Assembly (NCBI GenBank): GCA_007922305.1
Contig: ML677374.1
Location: 10,044,094 to 10,108,093, forward strand
Source of the DNA: Dermatemys mawii
Taxonomy: Eukaryota > Chordata > Testudines > Dermatemydidae
Length of the DNA stretch: 64,000 bases
Reading direction: 5' to 3'
Position numbers and translations under genes: made by a program. The notes beneath the pieces were generated by a model. The model did not search any database and was not told the DNA's origin. It saw only the letters and a list, made by a program, of their open reading frames with translations. Shown piece by piece: positions 11,434 to 22,353 of this stretch. The stretch's first letter is position 1. Each line of letters opens with the position of its first letter.

Positions 11434-11513
11434 TAATCGGACTTGGATGAAGGAAGCCAAAAGTCACTACCAGCTGCCAATGGCCTTTTTTAAAATACTG
11501 AATCCAGCCTAGC
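11434..11513 (-). repeat. Segment B of an inverted pair of unknown family
   Basis: The reverse complement of this segment reproduces segment A at 6232-6302, including ggcagctggtagtgactttt and ttccttcatccaagtccgat. Similarity is about 94% over the 47-bp core and fades into a T/A-rich run on one side. It stops abruptly at the other side, at cgattatt against cgattaaa. Confidence 0.6.
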
Positions 11514-11737
11514 TATTTTGCCCTGAAATTCAATATCCTGCAAAACATCCAGGGCCTTAGAGTCCAACTGATCATTCAAAATATTAGCTGCCTCACTGCT
11601 GGGTGGTTTCTATATCTGCTTGTGAGACAAACTTCTCCCACTGAAATACATACCTACAGTTCAGCACCAGCAACATCTTACGGTAATGCGAGCCATACAT
11701 CTTGAATGGATTTATCCACACAATCTTGAGGTGGAGT
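11514..11737. other. No gene seen
   Basis: Short single-copy interval with nothing recognised. Confidence 0.35.
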
Positions 11738-11885
11738 AGCACTATCAGCCCCATTTTACAGATGTGAAACAAAGGCACAGAGAGTCTAAGTGGCTTTCCC
11801 AAGCACACACACAAGAGCAGGGACTTGAGCCCAAGTCTTCCAAATCTCAGGCTAGTGCCCTAACCCCTGGACCATCCTTCCTCTG
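11738..11885 (-). repeat. CORE/MIR-type SINE
   Basis: The plus strand reads gccccattttacagatgtga, aggcacagagagtctaagtg and gcagggacttgagcccaagt, then gccctaacccctggacca. Read on the minus strand this is a tRNA-derived head, with a promoter A box around ggttagggcactagcc and a B box around gggctcaagtcc. A core and tail with the MIR-like CCCCATTTTACAGATG signature follow. The copy is old and diverged. Confidence 0.8.
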
Positions 11886-13657
11886 CTTGAAAACTGACCC
11901 CCATAAGAGCAAAGAACCATAGCTTTTCCTAGTTTAAAAAAAAACAAAACACAAATTGTTTCTCTTTTTTTAATCTATAAATAATATAAGAAAATATTTT
12001 TTTCTTATATTGTTTATAGAGGAGTCCTTGTTAAAGAACAAGAGCAAACCATTTAATTAAAGCGTTCTACACAGAAATAAAGGTATTTGACAGATGAAGG
12101 TTAATGTTATATTGCTTTTTGTATTAGAAGTACAACAATGATCCTTGGGAACAGTTTTATACCGAATCAATAATCTGCAGTATGCACTGCTATACAATTA
12201 CAGCACTCGAAAATGTCAATACTGGAAAGAAACCCCCACAGGAACAGTTTTTCAATGGAGTAGCTCTTCCATCTTTTCAATGCAGCTAAGCTACACAGCC
12301 CCAGCAAACAGTAGTTAAGGAAGGCAATGGAAGGGCTATCACAGTTCCTCCTGTGCCTTTGTGGTACCCCGTGGGTGCTAATTGAATGATGGAAAAATCA
12401 ATGGTCAAAAATCAGCTCATACACAGGTCTAAGATGGGGCCTCAGTCTTCTGCTTGTTTACTACCCACATTAACTGCTCGTTCATTTGGAGGAAAGGGAT
12501 GGGATGTTGGGAGGCCCGGCACTAGGACACAAGCTGAGGCTGGTGCAGAAAAATTATCTCATGTCTTTTGTTCTTCACGCAGCATACAGTTGCTCTGACT
12601 GATTTCTGAAGGTTCAAAAACAGAACACACAGTGAGCGCCCCTAGAGGACTCACAAGCTATTTAAAGGGATACTACCCTATTTCCCATATACCTTTAGAA
12701 TGTGTTGAATGGTAGAATAGTGTATGTTTAACTGAAAAGCAAACAAAGATTCGCAGAACACAATGAGATAATCTCCCACGTGGAAGGTATTGGCTAAAAG
12801 CAAAAACTACTGAATATTTCAAAGCCTATAGTATACAAATTCCCTGTGGAAGTAAGCACAATGTTCTGCTTTCCATATTCAGAGAGTTACCAAATATTTT
12901 CATCCTGTCTAATATGGCTTATTTTAGGGTATGAAGAAGTACCACAAAGAAAAGATAAAAATCAGAGTCTCAATGAGAGCGTGCTCTCTCTCGCTCTCTA
13001 CACACAGAAAGAGTTTTAGGATTTTTTAAAGGTTCCATAAACAGAAAGCAAAATAGTGCTACAGTTTTACAGCTATATACACCAAGGCAGTAATGGTATT
13101 TTAAAAACACCCACCATGAGAACACCTTAGGGTAGAAATATCTATTAAAAGAGCAACTCAAGGTGTTTTGGAGTGAGCAAGTATTTAAAAACACTCATGG
13201 CTATTTCAAAACATTGCTTTGAGTAAAATGCATCCTTTTGACTATCCTTGCAAAAATGCTGTATACATATATTTCTGTCTGTTGGGCTGGATTAGTGTCA
13301 ACGTTTTCAAAGTATTACACAAGGATTTAGCTGGAGATTACCACAAACAGCTTTTTGGAAATTTAACCCCTTGGGTTGCGCTATGTAACTGTTTCTTGAT
13401 CACACGTGAGTGAGCTCAGGAAAATGCAGAACATTGTGATTGGTTGCAAAAAAGTTTCAAATCATTTCAATGCAACTTGTGAATTAATTGTGGTGGTGGT
13501 GGAGCAACCAATGAAAATCACACTGATTTGCAATCAGGTAATTAAAAATGTAGGTAATAAAGTGACAGAGACCATTGAGGAGATTTTTAAGATTATATCT
13601 ATATTTAGCAACAGGTAAACTAAAAAGACACAGAAGTTTACATTCTTAAAAGTGTCA
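11886..13657. other. Single-copy DNA, no gene
   Basis: Nothing is recognised except AT-rich tracts (11935-12010) and a short gagagcg/ctctctc stretch near 12975-13005. Frames up to 74 codons show no domain. Confidence 0.4.
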
Positions 13658-13790
13658 TGGTGTTGGGTGCCCACTTTAAAAGGTGTCTAATTTTCAGAAC
13701 ATGCTGATTACACAGTTACTGAAAATCAGGCTTCTTTTATGGTGTCACCAAATTAGATACACACAAAATTGAACACTCAGAATTCCTAAT
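13658..13790. repeat. Palindromic repeat of the tgaaaatcagg family
   Basis: The stretch contains tgttgggtgcccac, gtgtctaattttcagaaca and a mirrored actgaaaatcaggct. These arms match the interspersed palindromic family also seen at 9122-9405. It is strongly decayed. Confidence 0.45.
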
Positions 13791-14023
13791 CGCTTGAGGG
13801 CGGGGAAACACACGTGAGCCACAGCATTCAGGAATTATATAGCAAAATCAATAGAAAGCCAGAGATGGGATGCAGCATTGTGTTCGTGACCGGTTCTTCA
13901 TGCACTTGCATGCTTTATTCCTCTGTAAAATGACCAATTTTTTTTTTTGTCTTCCTAAATCAGTGCCCTGCACTTGGAGAAATTCTCATCTGGAAATGAA
14001 ATGAACAATGTCACCACCTAGCT

Positions 14024-14217
14024 CCCAGACAGCGCCTTTCATAAGGAGATCTCAAAGCACTTTTACAAAGGAGAGAGGTAGTGTCACTCTCCTCATTTAG
14101 AAAATCTGGGAAACGAGACAGAGTTAAGGTCACCCAACAGGAATGTAGAATAGCTAAGAATAGAAGTCAGGTCTCCTGAGTCCCAATTCAGTGCTCTATC
14201 CACTGACCCATTCTGCT
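14024..14217 (-). repeat. CORE/MIR-type SINE
   Basis: The plus strand carries cagcgcctttcataaggaga, ctcaaagcac, a decayed gagacagagttaaggtcacc, and then gaagtcaggtctcctgagtc followed by agtgctctatccactgaccc. The last part is the reverse complement of a tRNA-derived head. The order matches the other minus-strand SINEs in this window. Confidence 0.75.
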
Positions 14218-14239
14218 TCAAGCTATATTTAAAATGTTT

Positions 14240-14335
14240 AAGATGTAGGGCGGAATTTTCACGAGCACCTATGTGACTCAGGTGCCCAAGCCGTAGGGGA
14301 CTTAGGCGCCTTTACAAATTTTACCTGATGTCTTA
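14240..14335. repeat. Palindromic repeat with aggcgcc motifs
   Basis: The stretch ggaattttcacgagcacct ... caggtgcc ... gacttaggcgcct ... caaattttacc is a decayed member of the palindromic family represented intact at 46787-46937. Confidence 0.45.
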
Positions 14336-15217
14336 GGCTTTCATATTGAAATGATCAACTCAAGCCAGAAAATTCCTGGTATTGTTTTTAATACATTTAA
14401 TTCATCAGATTTATAGATTGATTGTGCTCTCTTAAATTTATGGGCTTGCAGCTGTGAAACAGGTCCTGTGCTGAGTAATGTCTCATGCCAAAAAAAAAAA
14501 AAAGAAAGAAAGTTACAGTCTGCTGGTTGGCAGATACTGCTGGTGAGATACAGGTCTGTAGCAAGAATGAGAACAAGCAGCGTACAGCATACATCTTACT
14601 GCTGATAACTGGCCCTTTCAACTCCTAGTCACTGCAATTATATTAAATATTCTGAGGCGGACAAAAGCATCAATCAGTGATGCATTGTGTCAAGGAGGTG
14701 TCACTATTTTCTAATTATTAAGGAGGCGGCGGGGGGTAGGAGGAGAAAGGGTGATTTCATTTATCTGTTGCAGATATTCAATAAAAAAAATCTATGGCAA
14801 AATATGATGTTTAAATTCATAAAGTTATAAACAATGGCAAGTTGACAGATTTTTTTTTTAATTACACAGAACCCAGGCTGGCATCATTTCCAAGCACCAA
14901 AACAGACATCCGCCAGCGCCTATTAATTCATGGAAATTAAACAGCTGCAAAAGACCTTTTTAAAAAAAGAGAGAGAGAGAGAGAGACTGATGAACCAGGC
15001 TCTGATTTTAATTAAGCTGGAGAAACCATTTCACTGGGAAGAACAGAGAGACAAAAGAGAGGGCAATATTTATTTTGAAAAATCTGAAGAAATAGGAGAG
15101 GTTGGCAGGAAAGAAGCCAAGGGGCATTAAAGCAAATCATTTTAACGGGCATGGAAGAAAAAAGAGAATAGTGGAGAACAGTCCAGAGAAGGGAGGGGGA
15201 AGCTCCCAAAAGAGTCA
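14336..15217. other. No gene; includes a GA microsatellite
   Basis: Single-copy DNA with a (GA) run at 14968-14986 and an A-rich patch at 14490-14515. A 66-codon frame across the GA run is low-complexity and not a gene. Confidence 0.4.
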
Positions 15218-15515
15218 GAGTCATAGACTAAGGTCAGAAGGGACCATTATGATCATCTAAGCCTGACCTTCTGCACAAGGCAAGCCACAGAATCTCACCC
15301 ACCCACTCCTGTAGTAAACCTCTCACCTATGTCTGAGCTATTGAAGTCCTCAAGTCATGGTTTAAAGACTTCAAGGTGCAGAGAATCCTCCAGCAAGTGA
15401 CCCATGCCCCATGCTGCAGAGGAAGGTGAAAAATCCCCAAGGCCCTCTGCCAATCTGCCCTGAGGGAAAATTCCTTCCCGACCCCAAATACGGCGATCAG
15501 CTGAACCCTGAGCAT
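15218..15515 (-). mobile_element. CR1 LINE 3' end, second subfamily
   Basis: The plus strand begins agagtcatagactaaggtca, then gaagggaccattatgatcat and ctgaccttctgcacaaggca, with ttcccgaccccaaatac later. This is the reverse complement of a CR1 3' end bearing the (ATTCTATG)-type tail. It differs from the subfamily at 7733. The minus-strand frames of 62 and 69 codons inside it are by-products of the repeat. Confidence 0.8.
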
Positions 15516-16759
15516 GTGTGTTAGGGTTATTAATAGGGCATAGTAAGAAAAACTTCTTGAGCACCCAGATTAAAATTCTTCATGCTTTGCTGCTCTGAGC
15601 AGGGAGGAAGATCCAGGTGGCAGAACGGAGGGACCTCAAGAGCCAAGGGAAGCAGAGGAATCAGACTATATCAGAGCAACAGGCCAGAGAGGCTTAACAC
15701 AACATAAAGAACATTTTGGGGGGGGGGGGGGGGAGGAGACACTAATTGTTAAAGAACCGATTAAGCCTCAGCTTTCATCAGGCTCAATACAAAGCAAGAA
15801 AAGTTGTGGGTTACAAGGCAAACAGAATTAGTGGGTGTAAGCTTTCAAACAGGAAACCCCTCCAGTGATTGATTCCTGCTATGATCTTTACTGGAGATAA
15901 TTCTGAGGCAGAGGCAACCTCTTGCTATAATGCTGCAGGGGGAAATAGGAATAGGAATGCCATCTGGCATTTACTTAGCTGCCTTGCTCTCTATGAATTG
16001 TGTCAGCTGCCAGGAGCAGCCCAGAAACACCCATTTGCCAGACTTCTAGCGGCCAAGCTGGTGAAAAAACGGTGTCCTTTCCCGCCAAGGAAGATGCATT
16101 ATCGTTGCCATTACAAGAAAGATTCAGGGTCCAATTCAGAGCCTATCAAAGTGGATGGGCAGGATCAGGCTCTCCGACAGCAGTTCCAGGCCAGAACAGT
16201 CAATGGGCCCCCATGCATGTACAAACTTGATTCTGGCAATTCTTAGCTTCTGAAGGCTTGACTTTGCAACCTTAGTGCTCTTTTAATTAATATTCTGGTA
16301 AGTCATATTTTTATTATAGTAGTGCTTGGAAGCTCCAGTCAAGATGAGGTTCCTTCGTGCTAGATCTGAACACACAAGTAGGCAGACACACCAAAGAGTT
16401 GATCATTTGCAGGATTATTGATTGCCTGAATTGGATCCATGCAGGCAGACCTTTATACCTGCACAAACCACCGTCAACGGGGCTCTGCAAGGATACATGC
16501 ACACAGAATCTGATTGTAAGGTTGAGACTTGAAATGACAAGCAGCAGACAAATGATATTGGAGTGGGAGACAAACAGAAAAGCTTCAGAAATCATAAATC
16601 ACCATTTTGGGGGGCTGGACACATTGTAGACTATGTGGTTCATTTACAAACAGTTCGATCCCTTCTAGAACATGCCATTGTTCTTATCAATTCTACTTCC
16701 CCAATTCAGTGAGAGATGATTTTAGTGAATTTGTTTCGGCTCTCTGAATTCACAACAGC
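15516..16759. other. No gene; includes a 16-G run
   Basis: A homopolymer of 16 G lies at 15718-15733. A 125-codon plus-strand frame (15869-16246) and overlapping 76-93-codon frames have no recognisable domain or splice-supported structure. Confidence 0.4.
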
Positions 16760-16763
16760 TTAA

Positions 16764-17042
16764 GGTACATCTTCACTGGAGCAGCAGGAGTAATTGCCAG
16801 CTCAGATATATAACAAATTGAGTTATAGTGCATTAAAAATAGCAGTGTGACTGCCAGCACAAGGGCTAGCCGCCCAAGTGAAATCCCATCTTAAACCCTG
16901 GATATGTACTTGGGACAGCTAACTCAACCCCCACCTGTGCAACAGCAGCTATGCTGTTATTTTTAGCACACTTGATCAAAGTTAGCCTGGGTACGTTCAC
17001 CTAAGCTGGAAATTACGCCTCCTGCTCCAATGTAGACATACC
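16764..17042. mobile_element. TTAA-flanked MITE, about 279 bp, gtatgtctaca family
   Basis: The left end ggtacatcttcactggagca and the reverse complement of the right end, ggtatgtctacattggagca, match at 16 of 20 positions. TTAA lies on both sides (16760-16763 and 17043-17046). Interior blocks attaaaaatagcagtgtg and tgctgttatttttagcaca are inverted copies, so the element is partly palindromic. TTAA duplication is the signature of piggyBac elements, although a shorter TAA duplication cannot be excluded. Relatives in the window are at 22157, 32395, 33898, 37786, 41054 and 62050. Confidence 0.7.
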
Positions 17043-17111
17043 TTAACATGGCCAATAGCAAAGGAATCAAAATGGAGCCCAGGTAAGAGGTGGAGGATTT
17101 TCAGAGACGAT

Positions 17112-17150
17112 TCACCATAGTAACTAACACGGCTACCCCTCTGATACTAG
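17112..17150 (-). mobile_element. Fragment of short retroposed repeat, Penelope-like (tentative)
   Basis: The piece taactaacacggctacccct followed by ctgatac is the reverse complement of the opening of the repeat at 24991-25137 (gaggggtagccatgttagtc). It is only a fragment; no target duplication was identified. Confidence 0.6.
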
Positions 17151-17940
17151 ACATAGTAACTTAGTTATACAGAAAGGTTATGATCAAAGAATGTGTTTTC
17201 ACTCCAGGAACCACCTAGGGGATGTTGACACCAAAATTTAAATGGGAATTGGGTGACCAAATCCTTAAAGCAGTTTGGAAAAATCTCAACCAAAGATTTC
17301 AGTGGCAAACACAGAAAATGAACTATACTGACATAAACCCATCAAATGAGGGAGGTCCTTGGGAACTGAAAAGGGAACAGAATTCTCCTGTACCAAGACT
17401 CAGCTGATTGGCAGCTTGTGTGTATATACCTGCCTCAAGCGTGTATGAGTACCAAAAAGGGAGTGCTTGGATGGCAACAGGGAGTGATAAATGGAGGCCA
17501 ACAAACAATGTTATAGAGGAAGCTACCAATGAGTGGTAGGCAAGAAATGACCTCACACCCCATGCTTTCCGACTAGCGGGTGGGAACCTAACCATTTTAC
17601 ATCCAGCTCTAACAATGACCTTCTGTTCCTGGGCAGAATCAAGACACGGGGTCAACCATGAAGCTCGCTCACGCTCTTTATAACACCGGTGCAGTTGGAA
17701 ATCAAACATGACAACTGTTAGTACTAAAGATTTAGGGACAAACAAAAAAAGGTTCGGTCCCTATGGCGATGCCTCACATTCTTTTCTCGCTTTGAAATGA
17801 ATCAGGAAAACGAGTCAGCAATTACTAGACCATCACTAATCAAAAGGGACATTTGTCCAACCTAGCCTCATAGCAGAAGTTCTGGAAAGCAGCCTTCACT
17901 GCTGTTTGCATCTCACCAGTGAGCTGGGCTCCAACAGTAT
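17151..17940. other. No gene seen
   Basis: Contains a 140-codon minus-strand frame (17323-17745) with no recognisable domain. No repeat was recognised. Confidence 0.35.
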
Positions 17941-17944
17941 GGAT

Positions 17945-18010
17945 TAGCTCCTCAGCTGGTGTAAATCAGTGACTTTGGGGGAGCTAGGCCAGTTTATGCC
18001 AGATGAAAAC
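17945..18010. repeat. Palindromic interspersed element
   Basis: The arms ctcagctggtgtaaatcagt and agctaggccagtttatgcca belong to the palindromic family at 2860 and 61487. Confidence 0.5.
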
Positions 18011-18033
18011 TTGGCCATTTGCCTCTTAGAAAA

Positions 18034-18165
18034 GATCATAGAATATCAGAGTTGGAAGGGACCTCAGGAGGTCTCCCCTGCTCAAAGCAGGACCAATCCC
18101 CAAATTAAATAATCTCAGCCAGGGCTTTGTCAAGCCTGACCTTAAAAGATCAAGCAATTCCCAAC
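18034..18165 (-). mobile_element. CR1 LINE 3' terminal fragment
   Basis: The plus strand reads atcatagaatatcagagttg followed by gaagggacctcaggaggt, tgctcaaagcaggaccaatc and agccagggctttgtcaagcc. It is the reverse complement of the CR1 3' terminus with its ATTCTATG-type tail. It belongs to the same subfamily as 56601-57713, where the same blocks recur in the same order. Confidence 0.9.
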
Positions 18166-18717
18166 AGATTGCTAAGTGTAAAATCCATTTTAAAATAAAA
18201 ATAAAGCTGACCCATAAGTTTATTCTCAAACTATAAGGCGTTTGCTCCTTCCTATGCATTTCCTCCAAACAGTCTGGTAAAGTCTGCCACACAGTACCTA
18301 GGGAATGGCTGCCATCAGAACAACAGACTGCAAGAAGCAGGATTTTGATCTTCATGCAAGAAGCCTTTTAAAGCTTCAGACCTTAAACAGCAAAAGGATG
18401 AAAATAAATAAATACTGTATTCTTAGTATGCCAACTTACAGAAACTTGTAGGCAGGTGCAGGCATTTGGTATGTCTGATGTTCCTAGCCCTCTCCACACC
18501 AACTCAATGCTTGTTCAAGCCATGAAATCTAAGGAGCTCTGTAATCAAACTACACATCTTCATGGACTACTGCCTTCTGGTTCTTGAGTGTTCAGTATGA
18601 ATACGGATCATCTCATTTTATGATCCTTGTCTTGGTCAGATTGCAACAATCTGAGAAGAGCCAGAAACAACAAAAAGCATCTTTCAAATCTTCAAAATAC
18701 TCTTTCAATTTTAGTTT

Positions 18718-18720
<3 letters not shown>
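18166..18720. other. No gene seen
   Basis: Single-copy DNA with nothing recognised. Confidence 0.4.

Positions 18721-18721
<1 letters not shown>

Positions 18722-18761
<40 letters not shown>
18722..18761 (+). repeat. Poly-A tract, 40 A
   Basis: An uninterrupted run of 40 A. No retroposed gene or SINE body was recognised immediately upstream, so it may be a slipped homopolymer or the tail of an unrecognised retroposon. Frames crossing it on both strands encode only lysine or phenylalanine runs and are not genes. Confidence 0.9.
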
Positions 18762-18763
<2 letters not shown>

Positions 18764-19750
18764 AGCAGGCCACTTCTAATTAATGCAAAACCATGTTTGT
18801 CCTTTGAATTATTCATCAAAGTTCCTTGCTTCCTTACTCTGGAGACCAGAAAATGCCTGCTGGGATGGATAGACGAGGACATGGAGGCATTACTCTCACT
18901 CATCTATCTTAACTAGTCACATCATTTCTTCCTTCCAAGCACTGCAGTAACCTCATTCAGATTCACAAAACAAATCAGATCATCGGTTTCATGCTGCTTC
19001 TCAACTCTCCTGGCTCAGCAACTCACCTTCACTTCACTTGCAACTATTCTAGGCACTGCCAAGCTTATCATTAGGGTTCACTTGAAGTTAGATAGTCCAT
19101 GGGTTTTGCTATCCCAAAAAGTTGGGATGGTAAGTCCGACTCCCTGCCTGAACTAGGAGGCATGATTTTTATACCTAAAGGGTTTTCTCTCCTTATGATA
19201 AAAGGGAAATTTCTCCCAGGCGTTATTACAATTCCATTGGGGTGTTCTGATGACACCAATAAACTGATAGTTACCCATTAAGGATGATATTCCCCACTAT
19301 GCAGCAGAACAGTGCAAAGTCTAGGCTTCACTTCAGCTGTGATGCATATAACTTAGGCTGGCCTTCTGCACTGGGTGGAATCCAGCTTTTTTAGTATATT
19401 CAAAAGTATTAAACATTTAAAAAATAAAAATTATTGAATTTTAAAATCCACACACTTTAATTTATTTCCCCTCCCTTTACCAGTTTCTATTTCTGCATAT
19501 CACTCATCTCTAGCAGAGCTGGTATGGGGGGAAGAAATCAGAATGCTGTCCCCGACCAAAAAAGGTTTTTTTTGTTTTTTTTTTTTTAAAAGAAAAGACA
19601 TTCTCCTCTGAATGTCCACAGACTTCACTGGCTCCAGTTGTCCTCAACTCCCAGTCAGGATCTGGTTCTGTATACTCCTGCAAATACACTGTTCAGCATG
19701 TATTACACCTTTCACTTTGTGCCTGATTCACAGAATATAAGTACCCTTTA
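18762..19750. other. No gene seen
   Basis: Single-copy DNA with a T-rich tract at 19566-19588. Nothing else was recognised. Confidence 0.4.
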
Positions 19751-19754
19751 CAGC

Positions 19755-19850
19755 TCCTAGCTACACCACCTAGTTCTTTGGCTTATATTGTAGAAACTCA
19801 TGCATCTAGCCCTGGGGTCCTTGGTTCAATTCCCAGTGGTGGCCACCACA
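19755..19850 (+). repeat. tRNA-derived SINE head
   Basis: The order tggcttatattgtagaaact (A-box-like), then a spacer with catctagccctggggtcctt, then ggttcaattccc (B-box-like) is that of a tRNA-derived RNA polymerase III SINE. The A-box-to-B-box spacing is also as expected. The tail is not clear. It resembles the head at 36655-36735. Confidence 0.6.
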
Positions 19851-20409
19851 CTCAGTTTGCCCATTCTGGCTCTCTTATATACTCAAATGCTACTGAGGAT
19901 TCTACCTGTTCAAGGCTGATATACATTACCAACATGCAAACCCCAAGTCTACTGTATAGACACCAGTTCTTAGTTCTATCCTTCTGATTCAGACTAAGGA
20001 CACCATGAGTGAACCTTCTACCTCAGGAAGGACATATTCCCATCAAGTCTGCAAGGTCAAGCATCCATCATCAACGAGTGCAGAGGCTTTTGGAACTGAT
20101 GGTGCCAGGATCACATATTCATCAGTAGTGGCCTGAGTTTTGCTCTCCTGTTCCAAGGAATGAAAAGTCTGAAGAGCCTGACTAAAAGCCTATCAGAGAG
20201 TCAGTGGAAAGAGGTCCATTGACTTCTATGGGCTTAGGAGCAGCCCTAAGATACAGTGATACTGTACTAAAAGGGAAATTTAATCATGATTCCTGTGCAC
20301 AAGAAAACATTACACTGAAACTTGGTAACAACAGCCATCAAAGGGACTGTTGGGTAGATGACAGTAAAACACAATGCAGTTGATATGAAGCAACTCCAGG
20401 ACTGAGATC
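19851..20409. other. No gene seen
   Basis: Nothing is recognised apart from a faint palindromic-repeat echo near 20215-20250 (attgacttctatgggctta). Confidence 0.35.
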
Positions 20410-20603
20410 TTAGTGACCATTAAGAATAGGTAGCATTTTTCATCCATACAGAACTTTAGAAAGGAGAAGGAAACTCCATTTGACAGGTAGAAAAACAGGT
20501 TAAGTGACTTGACCAAGATCATACACCAAGTCAGTAGGTAGAGCAAGGAATAGAGCCCAGGTCTTCTAACTCATAGTCTAGTGCCCTATCCAGTCAGCCA
20601 TGT
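20410..20603 (-). repeat. CORE/MIR-type SINE
   Basis: The plus strand contains tttgacaggtagaaaaacag, gttaagtgacttgaccaaga, aggaatagagcccaggtctt and gtgccctatccagtcagcca. This is the reverse complement of a tRNA-headed CORE-SINE. The copy is uninterrupted at the gttaagtgac position, where other copies in this window carry a MITE. Confidence 0.8.
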
Positions 20604-21262
20604 GATGACAGCCTGATTGTCATACATTTCACCACACTTGCTAATTTGCAAAATTCCATAATGCAATGAGTCTCCCCATAGTCAATAAGCATTAGTGCAT
20701 CTCTATTGCATTTAATGTGGACTTCACTTACACAATACATTAGTAAACAAAACCGCTTCTTTCCCATTATATCAAAACTGACAGCCACCATAGCGATTTC
20801 AGCACTGAAACCCTCTGCAATTATATGCTACATATAATTAGCAACCATGCTATTTTTTTCTCCCCGCTAAGCTTGTCTCTTTTAGACTTCTCTATGTTGC
20901 CCTCGTAGCTCCTAATATCACAACATGTTAATTTACGTTTTCAAATTATGGAGCCTCCAACAGAATTTCAAAGGCTAATTTGCATTTTTAGATAGCAATT
21001 TTCTAGGAGGAAAAAACAGTTTTTCTGGCTAATTGTTTTGCAACAGATGCTGTTCACAATTTTTACTTTCAGCTCACCTTGCTAAAGCTCTTCTTTTTCC
21101 TTGGATACAAGTCATTCAGCTTTGTAAAGCCTCAGTAAGAACTCTCCTAGAAATCCTTCAGTGGAATGTGGAATAAGATTTCTAGCAACTGGAGCAAGGA
21201 AAAATTATTCATGTTTGTAGTGTAAAGGGCTTTTTTAAAAAAAGCTAAGAATCATTTACAGT
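20604..21262. other. No gene; possible regulatory sequence at 20820-21140
   Basis: The part at 20820-21140 is repeat-free, with homeodomain cores (ataattag, gctaattg) and an octamer-like taatttgcat near 20977. These could belong to an enhancer, but no alignment was available to test this. Confidence 0.25.
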
Positions 21263-22017
21263 TTGAACACAAGAATGGACGTAGTGGGTCAGACCAACGG
21301 TCCATCTAGCCGAGTACTCTGTCTTCCAACAGTGGCCAGCAACAGATGCTTCCAAGGGAACAAACAGAAAAGAGAAATTATCAAGTGAACCATCTATCAT
21401 CCAGCCCAGCTACTTGCTGTCAGAGGTTTAGGGACACCCAGAGCGTGGGATTGCAACCCTGACCATCTTGTCTAATAGCCACTGATGGACGTCTGAAGTT
21501 CCATGAACTTATCAAATTCTTTTTTTGAACTTGACCATCACAACAGCCCCTGGCAACAAGTTCCATGGGTTAGCTGTGTATTGAGTACTTCCTTTTGCTG
21601 CCTATTAGTTTCATTGTGTGACCCCTAGTTCTTGTGTCATGTGAAGGGATAAATCCTTATTCACTTTCTCCACACCATTCATGATTTTATGTTCCTCTGT
21701 CATAGCCACACTTAGTCATCTCTTTCCTCAACTGAATAGTCCCAGACTTTTTAATCTCTCCTCCTACCAAAGTTATTCATCACCCCTAACGATTTTTGTT
21801 GCCCCTTTCTGTACCTTTTCCATTTCTAATAGATCTTTGAGATGGGGTGACCACAACTGCATGCAGTAGTCAGGATGTGAGCATACCATGTATCTCTATA
21901 GTGTTGTTATATTTTCTGTCTTCTTATCTATCCCCTTTCGAATAGTTCCTAACACTCGGTTCGCTTTTTTGACTACCACTGCACATTGAGTAGATGTTTT
22001 CAGAGAACTGTGCCTAT
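21263..22017 (-). mobile_element. CR1 LINE 3' end, about 755 bp
   Basis: The plus strand begins tttgaacacaagaatggacg and passes through gtgggtcagaccaacggtcc, ccagtggcc-type blocks, actagttcttgtgt-type blocks, tttctccacaccattcatga and gatggggtgaccacaactgc. It ends near ttcagagaactgtgcc. This is the reverse complement of the CR1 ORF2 end plus 3' UTR. The coding part is eroded. A 62-codon plus-strand frame inside it is antisense and not a gene. Confidence 0.9.
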
Positions 22018-22039
22018 TCTGATTTAGAAACTCTCTTAG

Positions 22040-22156
22040 TTTCTTTCAAGACCCTCACAATCTTCAATGCATTTATCGTCGCAAAACCGCTGTGAAGTAA
22101 GGAAGTGCTATTATCCCCATTTTCACAGAGAAGAAGCTGAGGCAGAGAGAGACTTA
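22040..22156 (-). repeat. CORE/MIR SINE, 3' half, split by a MITE
   Basis: The plus strand shows tattatccccattttcacag and gaagctgaggcagagagaga, ending in TTA at 22154-22156. The SINE resumes at about 22354, so a MITE interrupts it at the position where an intact SINE reads agaggTTAAgtgac. Confidence 0.75.
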
Positions 22157-22352
22157 GGGTATGTCTACATTGCAATCAGGAGGTCTGATTACAGCATGTG
22201 TAGACAGACACAAACTAACCTTGATCAAAATCTCTGATGCCACCACAGCTTTACTGCTACTGTTACTTGAGCTAGCAACGATCAAGCCACGTAAAAGGAA
22301 GCCTAGGTACCTCTGCATGTGCTGCAGTCACATCTCCTGATTTCAGACCCCA
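22157..22352. mobile_element. MITE of the gtatgtctaca family inside a SINE
   Basis: The left end gggtatgtctacattgcaat is followed by caggaggtctgattacagca. The right arm tgctgcagtcacatctcctg, atttcagacccc is its decayed inverted copy. A small deletion seems to have removed part of the right terminus. The insertion site is the TTA(A) of the surrounding SINE. Confidence 0.65.
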
Positions 22353-22353
22353 T

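Noticed and set aside
15869..16246. 125-codon plus-strand open frame
   Set aside because: No domain, a second overlapping frame is equally open, and no splice signals could be argued.
17323..17745. 140-codon minus-strand open frame
   Set aside because: No recognisable protein family, and nothing in the neighbouring sequence supports an exon.
18584..18916. 110-codon frame with a lysine run and its antisense phenylalanine run
   Set aside because: It is created by reading through the 40-A tract.
19755..19850. A functional tRNA gene
   Set aside because: A-box- and B-box-like sequences are present, but no acceptor stem or complete cloverleaf can be formed by eye. It reads as a SINE head.
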